Source: Ktedonosporobacter rubrisoli
GTDB lineage: Bacteria; Chloroflexota; Ktedonobacteria; Ktedonobacterales; Ktedonobacteraceae
Direction of reading: 5' to 3'
Assembly: GCF_004208415.1 (NCBI RefSeq)
Contig: NZ_CP035758.1
Location: 8,990,001 to 9,054,000 of the forward strand
DNA: 64,000 bases
A program made the position numbers and the translations under genes. Position 1 is the stretch's first letter. Every line of letters begins with the position of its first letter. The notes beneath the pieces were generated by a model. That model was not told the DNA's origin. It saw only the letters and a program-made list of their open reading frames with translations, and did no database searches. Below are positions 54,067-62,175 of this stretch, piece after piece.

Positions 54067-54128
54067 TCCTCCTTGCCGCTGTCAGGCGGGTCAAAAACGA
54101 GACTGAAAATCTCTGCAAGTAGGCGCCA
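54067..54128. repeat. Direct repeat copy 2 (62 bp)
   Basis: Second copy of the repeat starting at 53906, differing by one substitution and one deleted base. Between the copies is 98 bp including a short GC-rich hairpin (CGGGGC with GCCCCG). Confidence 0.9.
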
Positions 54129-54182
54129 ACAACTTGGTAATAAACGTATGTACATGATATGCTTTAGGATATAGGCAGTTTT

Positions 54183-55706
54183 ATGCTCAAAGAAATGAGA
54201 GGTATGTCTACGGTGACAACAAGTATAACAGATACGACACAAAGTATTTTCCTCCAGCAACAGCCTGTAAAGATGCTGATTGGAGGGCAGTGGGTGGAAT
54301 CTGCCAGCGGCAAGACGTTTGAGACGCTTAATCCGGCTACCGGCCAGGTGCTGGCAAACGTTGCAGAGGGGGATGCTGAAGATATTAACCGTGCGGTAGC
54401 TGCCGCGCGCAAAGCCTTTGAGAGCGGTCCCTGGCCTAAGCTTACCCCTTCGCAGCGAGGGCGCTTGCTCTGGAAACTATCTGATCTAATTGAGCAAAAT
54501 GCCGAGGAACTGGCGCTGCTGGAAACCCTGGATAATGGGAAACCCATTAAGTATTCAAGAGCCGGCGATGTGCCTCTGACTGTTGACCATTTCCGCTATT
54601 TCGCCGGCTGGGCTACGAAGCTGGAAGGCGAGACGATCCCCGTCTCGATCCCGAATATGTTTACCTACACCTTGCGTGAGCCGGTGGGGGTCGTTGGACA
54701 GATTATTCCCTGGAACTTCCCTTTGCAAATGGCTGCCTGGAAGCTCGCTCCGGCCCTGGCCTGCGGTAATACAGTTGTCTTAAAGCCGGCCGAGCAAACC
54801 CCATTAACGGCGTTGCGCCTGGGCCAGCTGATCTGTGAAGCAGGCTTTCCGGAAGGTGTAGTCAATATTGTGCCCGGCTTCGGTGAGACGGCTGGCGCAG
54901 CTCTAGCTTCACATCCTGATGTTGATAAGGTTGCCTTCACCGGCTCGACAGAAGTAGGCAAGAAGATCCTGCAGGCCAGCGTCAATAACTTAAAGCGCGT
55001 TACGCTGGAACTTGGTGGAAAATCGCCGAATATTATCTTCCCTGATGCCGATTTGAAGTATGCAGTGCGTGGAGCTATGAATGCCATTTTCTTTAATCAA
55101 GGCCAGGTATGTACGGCTGGTAGCCGCCTGTTTGTCCACAAAGCTGTGTATGAACAGGTAGTGAGCGGGCTGGCCGATTATGCCGGAAAGATGAAAATCG
55201 GCGAAGGCATCGATCCGGCAACTGATCTAGGGCCGCTCGTTTCTCAGGAACAATTAGAGCGTGTGCTGGGCTATATCGACTCCGGGAAACGAGAAGGGGC
55301 TACAGCTACTACAGGAGGTGCCAGGGCTGAGGATGAGCGCTTAAAGGGCTATTTTGTGCAGCCCACGGTCTTTGATAATGTACGCGACGAGATGACCATT
55401 GCGCGCGAGGAGATCTTTGGCCCCGTCGTGGTAGCATTGCCTTTTGAGGATGTAGAGGAGGTGGCGGCGCGAGCCAATAAATCAATTTATGGCCTCTCCG
55501 CCGGCGTCTGGACCAGCGATGTCAAGAAAGCCCATAAGATGGCAGCAGCTCTTAAAGCCGGTGTGGTTTGGGTTAACACCTATAATCAGTTTGATGCAGC
55601 CGCGCCCTTTGGCGGCTATAAACAAAGCGGTTATGGGCGCGAGATGGGCCAGGCGGTCTTGGAATCCTATACGCAAACAAAAACAGTATGGATAAACCTT
55701 CGCTAA
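54183..55706 (+). CDS. Aldehyde dehydrogenase (NAD(P)+)
   Basis: A 507-residue ALDH-superfamily enzyme. Key motifs: WNFPL (cofactor/oxyanion side), FTGSTEVGKKI, VTLELGGKSPNII with the general-base Glu, and FFNQGQVCTAGSR with the catalytic Cys. The C-terminus has PFGGYKQSGYGREMG, as in class 1/2 retinal/acetaldehyde types. Start is ATG at 54183 or, seven codons later, 54204; both fit. A hairpin ends the gene. Aldehyde oxidation to acids would fit with the acetyl-CoA metabolism in the window, but the substrate is not fixed. Confidence 0.9.
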   Translation: MLKEMRGMSTVTTSITDTTQSIFLQQQPVKMLIGGQWVESASGKTFETLNPATGQVLANVAEGDAEDINRAVAAARKAFESGPWPKLTPSQRGRLLWKLSDLIEQNAEELALLETLDNGKPIKYSRAGDVPLTVDHFRYFAGWATKLEGETIPVSIPNMFTYTLREPVGVVGQIIPWNFPLQMAAWKLAPALACGNTVVLKPAEQTPLTALRLGQLICEAGFPEGVVNIVPGFGETAGAALASHPDVDKVAFTGSTEVGKKILQASVNNLKRVTLELGGKSPNIIFPDADLKYAVRGAMNAIFFNQGQVCTAGSRLFVHKAVYEQVVSGLADYAGKMKIGEGIDPATDLGPLVSQEQLERVLGYIDSGKREGATATTGGARAEDERLKGYFVQPTVFDNVRDEMTIAREEIFGPVVVALPFEDVEEVAARANKSIYGLSAGVWTSDVKKAHKMAAALKAGVVWVNTYNQFDAAAPFGGYKQSGYGREMGQAVLESYTQTKTVWINLR

Positions 55707-55725
55707 TTGCTGTATAATGCTAGAC

Positions 55726-55759
55726 GGGAGATAATTCTATTTTGGGGATTATCTCCCGC
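55726..55759 (+). terminator. Hairpin after aldehyde dehydrogenase
   Basis: An 11-bp stem CGGGAGATAAT (55726-55736) pairs with ATTATCTCCCG (55749-55759). The T-run after it is weak, so termination may be partial. Confidence 0.6.
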
Positions 55760-56454
55760 TTCAGATAAATGCGCTGGGAAATTCATTACACCACGGTCAG
55801 AGATATACTATGTGTACGGCACAGCATGCTTTCCCCGAAGAGAAGAGAAAAAGCAATATGAAAAAGCTTGGGAACTTTATGCTAAAAAGTGGCCAGCGCG
55901 ATAATGGCTGGACCCTCGATAATCCCCCCAGTCCTGCCATATCGCTCTGACCGTTAAATAAAACGAGGTTGCCCGGCATTTTGGTTGCTTGTGTGGAGAA
56001 ACTGGGGCCAATTTGCGAAATTGCTCGAAGGAGAAACCTTAGAAAGGGCTGATTACAGGTGCTGGTCCATCCTGAGAAGGATTCGGCAGCTCTAAGCCCT
56101 TGGGAATAGCCCATTTTTCCTAGTTCTGGTAATTGCTTTTCAAGCAATGTACTATGTGAGAAACCTTTTCTTGTGCAGCAAAGAGAATGGGTGTGACGAT
56201 AAAAGAGAGGCATTGAATTAATAAAAAGGAATTATGATTCATTGGCTCTGAGATTTCCCCATATTTTGACTGCTTGCTTTAAACATATCTATGCTGCTGG
56301 GGCATAGAAGGAAAGCAGGGATTGCGTAAATCCCTTGTAGCCTGCAGAAGTAAGATAGTCCACCTTGTATCTAGATAGCTGGAAAGGATGAGTAGTTGTC
56401 TAACCGCGCTTGGTATCGCTGAATTTGGCACTGCAAATATTTTAGTTGCGTATT

Positions 56455-56481
56455 TTGACAGATACTCTATCATATTTTAAT
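56455..56481 (+). promoter_or_regulatory. Possible promoter of the pseudokinase gene
   Basis: A perfect TTGACA (56455-56460) is followed after 15 nt by TTTAAT. Spacing is short, so the assignment is tentative. It lies about 88 nt before the ATG. Confidence 0.35.
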
Positions 56482-56568
56482 GTCTAGCTCTTTTCAACTG
56501 GCCTATTTTGTAGTACGCTATACATAGCTCTTCCATAATAGAGACATTGTAGTGCGAGGAGAAAGCGT

Positions 56569-58164
56569 ATGGTAAACTTCGAAGCACATGAGGTTCCGTT
56601 CTCGTTTGACCAGCCTGAGACCGTATTTGCTCCTCTGGCCAATGTATTACAGCAAGTGCTGAATGAGCCACGCACAAGAACGATAATAGGAAAATTATTT
56701 CATAGCGCTTTCCCCGTGCTCATTATTGATCACCATGAGCCACGGGCGCGTTATCTGGCGCGTCTTTTAATGAGCATGAATTATCAGCCAGTCATAGCGG
56801 CAAACGCTTTAGAGGCCTTTACCCTATTTCTGCAGAGATCGATAGTTCCATTTGCCTTGATTCTTGGTCAAGAAGATTCGTCTAATCGTCTCTTTGTTCA
56901 TCGTCTAGTACAGCAGGCCGGGCAAAAGTATGGCTGGGAAGTACCGGTGATTTGCTTACGGATAGCGGCAACTGGCAAGAGAAGTTCCCAGGCTTTATGG
57001 CCTTCAGCAGTGCCACAGACGCCATTTCCTCAACAGCCGCTGGAGCAGGAGCATTCGTCGCGCTCTACACAGACGCCAAACACGTCTCCCTTACCCTCCC
57101 CGGAGGCTGCTCCCTGGAACTCGGGGCCACAGACGCCGCTGCCTCCATCCGAGCTTGATAATTCTCTGCACGGCCATGCTCAACCGCGGACGTCGCCGTT
57201 GGCCGCTACTAATCCATCAGGGCATTTAGTGCCGATGGGCAATTCGCGAATACAGCCCGGGGCCGGGGAGTCTGGAGAGGGAAAGCCTCCGACCAGCGAA
57301 AAAAAGATCTCTCTCGTAGGCCATGATCTTGGCCGTTATGAGATTATTTCTCAGATCGGCAGCGATACATCCAGCAATACCTATCTTGTCTATGATCGCC
57401 TGCGCGAGCAACAGGTAGCGCTCAAAGCTGTGCAGGTTGGTTCAATTCCATATTATCTTATGGAGGGAACTGAGGAAGAAGCTAATCTCTTCCAGATCGA
57501 ACAAGATTTGCTAGAGCCATTCGAGAATCCGCACATTCTTCATCCTATGAAAATTGGGAAATCATATGTGAGTGGTGCGCCTTTTATCTACAAAACAATG
57601 ACCTATTATGCGGAAGGATCTCTTGCACAGTGGCTAATGCAATATAGTGGATCGAAGCTCTTCTCTCCGCCCGAGGTTGCGCATATTATTGGGCAGCTGG
57701 CTGAAGTTCTGCAAGCCATGCATGATCGCAATATTACGTATCAAAATTTTAAATTGTCAAATTTATTGTTACTTCGCCCCGCCAGCGAAATGCGCCAACT
57801 TCACTTGCTTCTCACGGATATGGCTATTCCGCAGGATGGAAGCTTTTTACCAAGAATGCCGGAAGCCTTCCCCTTTGTGGCCCCCGAAAGATGGGATGGT
57901 CAGGTTCTTCCGGCATCAGATCAATATGGACTGGCTGCACTTGCTTATGAGCTGCTTACTGGCCGTCCACCGTTTCAAGGAAGCTCAGAGCATATCATGA
58001 AACATTTGCATCAGAATATGCCTTTGCAGCCGCCGGCTATGTTTAATCCGGCTTTGCCGCCGTTTGTAAACAGAGTGCTTATGCATGCTCTGTCAAAAAA
58101 GCCTGAAGATCGCTTTGCTTCTGTTACATTGTTTGCCTGGACCTTCCAACGCTATTGTTCGTAA
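56569..58164 (+). CDS. Pseudo-receiver fused to Ser/Thr pseudokinase
   Basis: A 531-residue protein. Residues 48-135 look like a receiver domain (VLIIDHHEPRARYLARLL, FALILGQED) but the phospho-acceptor Asp is replaced (Gly100-Gln101 at that position). A Pro/Ser/Gln-rich linker covers about 140-245. Residues 253-531 form a Hanks-type kinase: Lys286 is kept (VALKAV) but HRD reads YQN at 391-393, with catalytic Asp changed to Asn, and DFG reads DMA at 417-419; APE is kept at 438-440 and the glycine loop is degenerate. So neither domain should catalyse. GAGGAG precedes the ATG. It may be a scaffold or regulator. Neighbours give no partner. Confidence 0.8.
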   Translation: MVNFEAHEVPFSFDQPETVFAPLANVLQQVLNEPRTRTIIGKLFHSAFPVLIIDHHEPRARYLARLLMSMNYQPVIAANALEAFTLFLQRSIVPFALILGQEDSSNRLFVHRLVQQAGQKYGWEVPVICLRIAATGKRSSQALWPSAVPQTPFPQQPLEQEHSSRSTQTPNTSPLPSPEAAPWNSGPQTPLPPSELDNSLHGHAQPRTSPLAATNPSGHLVPMGNSRIQPGAGESGEGKPPTSEKKISLVGHDLGRYEIISQIGSDTSSNTYLVYDRLREQQVALKAVQVGSIPYYLMEGTEEEANLFQIEQDLLEPFENPHILHPMKIGKSYVSGAPFIYKTMTYYAEGSLAQWLMQYSGSKLFSPPEVAHIIGQLAEVLQAMHDRNITYQNFKLSNLLLLRPASEMRQLHLLLTDMAIPQDGSFLPRMPEAFPFVAPERWDGQVLPASDQYGLAALAYELLTGRPPFQGSSEHIMKHLHQNMPLQPPAMFNPALPPFVNRVLMHALSKKPEDRFASVTLFAWTFQRYCS

Positions 58165-58176
58165 ACGCGCCTATGT

Positions 58177-58785
58177 CTACTTTGCCTTTTTGGTCTTTGG
58201 AGAGCGCCTGACCATGAACTTGTCTGCCAGGATCTCTGCGTAATCGGCTGCAATCGGAATCCTGGTCTTGGCACCCTTGTAGGCACGGAACATCAAGAAA
58301 GCCCACAGAAGCAGTGCAATGACCAGGACGATAGATTGAATAGGTCCAAAGATGAGGCCTCCGATAAAGGGAATTGCTTTTAGCAAGCTCACGATGACAT
58401 AGACGATAAAGGCCGAGCCTAATGTGATGACTGACTGCGCTGCATGAAAGCGTACAAAGCGATTTTTACGCTCTACGAAGAGAAAGATCAGGCCGGTGAC
58501 CCACCAGAAGAGATAGCTCAGTAAGGCCTCGTTCTTAGCACTTAAGCTGGTTGACGTTGGATCAGACGCGCTCGAACCTGCTTGTGTCGCTGTGTTAAGC
58601 GGCGGCTGGTAAGCGCTATATTGTTGTTGCTGCTGCTGCTGCTGCTGTTGCTGCCCATAAGAGGGAGGCTGATAGGTCCCTGTCCCGGGCTGTGGTGCTT
58701 GCTGCTGTTGCTGGTAATAACCCTGATAGCCTGAGTATTGATCATTTTGATTTGGGTCCTGGCCCTGATAGAAATTGCTGCTCAT
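58177..58785 (-). CDS. Membrane protein with polyQ N-terminus, DUF4870-like
   Basis: A 202-residue protein from the ATG at 58785 (AAGGAGG 6 nt upstream; a longer frame begins 61 codons earlier in unsupported sequence). Residues 1-75 are rich in Gln, Tyr and Pro, including 11 consecutive Gln coded by mixed CAG/CAA (58621-58653). Then come about three hydrophobic helices in the DUF4870 style (LLSYLFWWVTGLIFLFVE, FHAAQSVITLG, and the last helix VLVIALLLWAF). Such proteins are common and not characterised. Its 3' end faces the pseudokinase gene (12 nt apart). Confidence 0.75.
   Translation of the reverse strand: MSSNFYQGQDPNQNDQYSGYQGYYQQQQQAPQPGTGTYQPPSYGQQQQQQQQQQQYSAYQPPLNTATQAGSSASDPTSTSLSAKNEALLSYLFWWVTGLIFLFVERKNRFVRFHAAQSVITLGSAFIVYVIVSLLKAIPFIGGLIFGPIQSIVLVIALLLWAFLMFRAYKGAKTRIPIAADYAEILADKFMVRRSPKTKKAK
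58621..58653. repeat. Trinucleotide repeat coding for polyglutamine
   Basis: Eleven CAG/CAA codons on the minus strand, read as GTT/CTG units on the plus strand, give a run of 11 Gln. It may change length by slippage. Confidence 0.9.
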
Positions 58786-59021
58786 TACTTGCCTCCTTGA
58801 GAAATGCCTCGTACATCCTGTATTACGCTCTAGCCGGGGAAAGGTTAGATTGTTTGTTGCACTGTACACGGCAGGCTTGATTATATAAACGTATAACTGG
58901 CCGTCAGCTATAATAACAAATAATTGGTTTTCTGGTAACCAGCTTAGCATTCTCTTATTCGGTGGCAAATAGTGCTTAACGCTGGAGAAGAGGCTCGGAC
59001 AAGCAATATAGCTTGCTGGGG

Positions 59022-59058
59022 AAGAAAAGACTCGCGCTTCGCCTGGAGGCGCGAGTCT
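59022..59058 (-). terminator. Terminator of the S53 peptidase
   Basis: A 10-bp stem AGACTCGCGC (59028-59037) pairs with GCGCGAGTCT (59049-59058), followed on the minus strand by TTTTCTTC. It lies about 10 nt after the stop. Confidence 0.75.
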
Positions 59059-59067
59059 AAGAAGTCA

Positions 59068-60441
59068 CTATTCGTCAAAGCTGGCCAGCAGGTGGACCAG
59101 AGAATTGACTTTAGGTGTGCCGACTCCTGTTACCGGGTCCCAACCCGCATGCGCGTTGTAACCTTCAACGCTCACTTCTTTGCCGCTGGGATCGAAGATT
59201 TTGACCGAGTTATTGCCATCGGTGATGTCGTGGAAGCCTTTGCCGTAGGATGAGCTCTGGCTGATGCGATAGAGCGTCTCGTTTAAGAAGCCCAAGCGCT
59301 TGCCAGCATACTGATCGGCTAGCGCAACAATTCCTGCCCATGCTGGCGCACCCACGCTCGTACCGCCAACCGGGATAATGAGCGTCCCCCCGTTCATACT
59401 TATGACCACCGGAACGCCTGTGAAGGGATCACCATCGTAAGCAATATCAGGCACGCCACGTCCTGAATGAATACCCGGGATGTTGTCCTGATAGCTGGGC
59501 CGGGAATAGATAGTGCTGAAGCCACCGCCTGTAGAACCGCCCCCTTTATCTCCCTCGTTCCAGGCTGTCTCGCTAATGTATTTGCCGCCAAGTTTAGCAT
59601 TGAGGGTTGTGCCTCCCACCCCGGTTACTAGTGGGTCAGCCGCGGGCACATTGACGGTCTGACCGTAGGTCAGCGTTGAGCCCTTGCATACAATGTCGGC
59701 TGCTCCTGTATCGCCACTGGAGGCCAGAACTGTGATCTGCTTGTCGCGAGCTGCTTGAAATATCTGGTGCTCTGCTTGCAAATAGGTTTGGTCGACGCAT
59801 GTCTCTCCAACGCCAAAGCTTTGCGAGATTACATCGCCGAGATCGTTGTCAACCGCGTATTTTGTAGCGGTTAGCAGGATCGAGGCGAATTGAGTAGGGG
59901 TCTGCGCGCGACTCGTATCGGCAAGGACAAGATTAATCGTGGCGTCGGGCGCCAGGGTGTGGGCTATCTGGATATCCAGAGCCGTTTCAGTATAAGCATT
60001 AGCCTCAAAAGGGGGCAAGCCAAAGGGAGCAATAATATTAATTTTAGGATCATTCAAACCATAAAGTTTATCATAGAGTTTGACGTCGGCCATGAGCGTA
60101 GGGCTGCTGGAGCCGTCAATAATGGCAATTGTACGCCCCTTGCCGGTGGTGCCTGCATCGAGCAATGGCTGTATATTGTAGGCCTTGCGAATCTGCTGCG
60201 GACTGTAGCAGCGCGGTATCTCTGTGGCGCTGACGCAAGGAGGAATTTGCCCGGCAGAAATCTTTTTTGCATATTTCCAGAGCGGACGGACACCAAAGCT
60301 AAGGGATGAGTTATAGCCAGTGGTGAAGCTGGCAGCGTGGGCTGTTGCTGGTGAGAAGAGGGGAGTGCTCAAAATACTCAATATGGCCACCATTGCAACT
60401 ACTATACACATGCAACAACGTAGGAGTGGAGGCTTTTGCAT
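59068..60441 (-). CDS. Secreted S53 (sedolisin/kumamolisin-like) peptidase
   Basis: A 457-residue acid serine peptidase. Signal peptide residues 1-37 end at ATAHAAS. The sedolisin triad is in ETALDIQ (Glu and Asp four apart) and GGTSVGAPAWAG (Ser), with the oxyanion Asp in SSGDTGAAD. Calcium-binding Asp residues lie in FHDITDG and AGWDPVTGVGTP. Only about 60 residues lie between the signal and the catalytic domain, so the typical ~180-residue pro-domain of kumamolisins is absent. It should be secreted and act at low pH. Single-gene unit. Confidence 0.88.
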   Translation of the reverse strand: MQKPPLLRCCMCIVVAMVAILSILSTPLFSPATAHAASFTTGYNSSLSFGVRPLWKYAKKISAGQIPPCVSATEIPRCYSPQQIRKAYNIQPLLDAGTTGKGRTIAIIDGSSSPTLMADVKLYDKLYGLNDPKINIIAPFGLPPFEANAYTETALDIQIAHTLAPDATINLVLADTSRAQTPTQFASILLTATKYAVDNDLGDVISQSFGVGETCVDQTYLQAEHQIFQAARDKQITVLASSGDTGAADIVCKGSTLTYGQTVNVPAADPLVTGVGGTTLNAKLGGKYISETAWNEGDKGGGSTGGGFSTIYSRPSYQDNIPGIHSGRGVPDIAYDGDPFTGVPVVISMNGGTLIIPVGGTSVGAPAWAGIVALADQYAGKRLGFLNETLYRISQSSSYGKGFHDITDGNNSVKIFDPSGKEVSVEGYNAHAGWDPVTGVGTPKVNSLVHLLASFDE

Positions 60442-60789
60442 AAGTTTTCTCCTGATCTTAAAAGTTGACAGGGTTCAATCACAATATTTGTAGAGTTTAG
60501 ATAGGAAAGCGTTAGATAGACCTGTGTCAATAAGTATACTATACAGTCAGAGAAGTAGTTAGGAAAGTGCCAGTGAGTAGCAATTTATGGTAACAAGGGG
60601 TGCTAAATATTCCACTTTATTTGAGGTAATATATCTGAATATAAGGGAATATGTTCAAATATAAGTGAAAGTGTGTGTTGATCTGGTAGAGACCCATCCA
60701 TAGAGAGCAGGCAAATTGAAAGCTAATGCCAGGATCAGAGATGCTGATCTCTCTGGAGCCTGGCATTAGCCAAAGATATAGCTGAGCAG
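60442..60789. other. Intergenic spacer with hairpin
   Basis: A 348-bp stretch between the S53 gene leader and the E2 gene stop. It holds the S53 RBS/leader and the hairpin 60722-60770. No ORF or RNA gene is supported. Confidence 0.4.
60722..60770 (-). terminator. Hairpin after the E2 gene
   Basis: A 12-bp stem GCTAATGCCAGG (60722-60733) with CCTGGCATTAGC (60759-60770) contains an inner AGAGAT/ATCTCT. The minus-strand tail has only short T-runs. Confidence 0.6.
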
Positions 60790-62103
60790 CTAACCCAGCA
60801 ATGCATAAGGGTTCTGGAGTAAGCGTTTGACTTCCTGCAGGAAGCGCGCGGCTGTTGCTCCATAAAGGACGCGGTGATCAGCTGAAATGGTCATTGGCAT
60901 GATATTGCGTATTACTGGTTGTCCATCAACCGGGACGAAGGTTTTGCGCGTAGTAGAAATTGCCAGAATGGCCACTTCCGGTGGATTAATAATCGCGGCA
61001 AAATCCGTCACATCCATCATCCCTAAATTCGAAATGGAGAATGTACCCCCGGAGAGGTCGGTCGTAGTTAGCTTATTTGTACGGGCCTTCTCGATGAGCG
61101 CTTTAGCTTCGCGGGCAATGGTACGGACGCCCTTGATATTAGCATCGCGAATGACGGGCACAACAAGCCCATTGGGAATATCTATCGCTATGCCTATATT
61201 GATGTGTTTATGAAGGACGAACTGTCCGTCCCGGAAGGAGCTATTGACCTCGGGAAACTTTTCCAGGGCCAGGGCACAGGCCTTGACTATCAGATCGTTA
61301 ACGCTTACCTTCACGCCCTCTTCGCCGGCATTACTATTGAGCATCTGGCGCATTGAGAGCATATCGGTCATATCGATCTCGCCACTCACGTAGAAGTGAG
61401 GTATCGTTTGCTTGGATTCGCTCAGGCGGCGCGCAATCGTCTTCTGCATAGAAGTGAGCGTACGCAACTCCTCTTCCTCTGGCTGGCTAACTGCCGGGGC
61501 CGAAGGAGCGGCTACTGTCTGCGGCTGAGGCGTTGGCGTAGGCACAGTGCGTTGCTGTTGTAAGTAGTCTTCGAGATCATCGCGTACAATACGGCCTCCC
61601 GGACCGGTTCCGTGGATTTGCCGTAGATCGATTCCGTGCTCTTCAGCAATTCTGCGGGCCAGGGGCGAGACCTTGAGGCGCTCGGTTGTACCGTTTGTGC
61701 TGAGCGTCATTCCCTCTCCAACTGGCTGGCTGCCCTGTGGATATTGAGGGGATGGAGGAGCCTCGGGCGCCTGCTCATCTGCCGTTGTTGTCGCAGGCTT
61801 GGCTTCTCTGGGCTTGCTCTCGCTGGCTGCCCTGGCCTGTTGAGGCTGGGTCACCGCTTCAGAGCCCTTGCCCGAAGATAAGAGCGCGATAGGCTGGCCG
61901 ATAGGTGCCGTTTCGCCTTCTTGCACGAGAATTTGTTGCAAAACGCCATTATCGTAGGACTCGACCTCCATATTGGCTTTATCTGTCTCAATCTCGGCAA
62001 GAATATCGCCTTTTTTAATTTCATCGCCGGCCTTTTTGAGCCAGCGCGTAATTGTCCCCTCTTGCATGGTATCGCTGAGCCGGGGCATAGTGATTTCAGG
62101 CAT
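60790..62103 (-). CDS. pdhC: Dihydrolipoamide acyltransferase (E2) of pyruvate-dehydrogenase-type complex
   Basis: A 437-residue canonical E2. Lipoyl domain residues 1-78 with Lys42 in ETDKAN; a Pro/Ala/Gln-rich linker; subunit-binding domain around 145-180 (VSPLARRIAEEHGIDL ... GTGPGGRI); catalytic domain to the end with DHRVLYG at the active site. The usual HxxxDG reads H-R-V-L-Y-G, a Tyr variant also known from cyanobacterial-type E2s. It follows E1 beta by 72 nt. The pyruvate assignment is by family; branched-chain oxo acids are an alternative. Confidence 0.87.
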   Translation of the reverse strand: MPEITMPRLSDTMQEGTITRWLKKAGDEIKKGDILAEIETDKANMEVESYDNGVLQQILVQEGETAPIGQPIALLSSGKGSEAVTQPQQARAASESKPREAKPATTTADEQAPEAPPSPQYPQGSQPVGEGMTLSTNGTTERLKVSPLARRIAEEHGIDLRQIHGTGPGGRIVRDDLEDYLQQQRTVPTPTPQPQTVAAPSAPAVSQPEEEELRTLTSMQKTIARRLSESKQTIPHFYVSGEIDMTDMLSMRQMLNSNAGEEGVKVSVNDLIVKACALALEKFPEVNSSFRDGQFVLHKHINIGIAIDIPNGLVVPVIRDANIKGVRTIAREAKALIEKARTNKLTTTDLSGGTFSISNLGMMDVTDFAAIINPPEVAILAISTTRKTFVPVDGQPVIRNIMPMTISADHRVLYGATAARFLQEVKRLLQNPYALLG

Positions 62104-62175
62104 CTTGATCTCCTTTACGCGTTATGAATGCGTAGAATACACTCCATCAGGATAGCGCTAGTCGAATAGATACGG

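Larger units (their letters stand above)
53784..54182. other. Gene-free spacer with long direct repeat
   Basis: A 399-bp spacer between divergent EEP and aldehyde dehydrogenase genes. It is dominated by the 62-bp direct repeat at 53906-53968 and 54067-54128. A minus-strand ORF through it is an artefact of the repeats. Confidence 0.5.
55707..56568. other. 862-bp gene-free region
   Basis: After the aldehyde dehydrogenase hairpin no supported gene follows until 56569. The stretch at 55880-56215 is translated in part on the minus strand but without RBS or recognised family. A promoter-like pair sits at 56455-56481. It may be a relic of a mobile element or a repeat family. Confidence 0.45.

Noticed and set aside
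53880..54260. Minus-strand ORF of 126 codons across the direct repeat
   Set aside because: It is built from the two 62-bp repeat copies, has no RBS and no resemblance to a known family. The repeat explains it.
55797..56213. Minus-strand ORF of 138 codons in the 862-bp gap
   Set aside because: No RBS, odd composition and no recognised domain. I report the region as unexplained rather than as a gene.
60790..62103. Loss of E2 activity from the HRVLYG motif
   Set aside because: The Asp to Tyr change in HxxxDG is seen in other bacterial E2s, so it is not evidence for an inactive enzyme.
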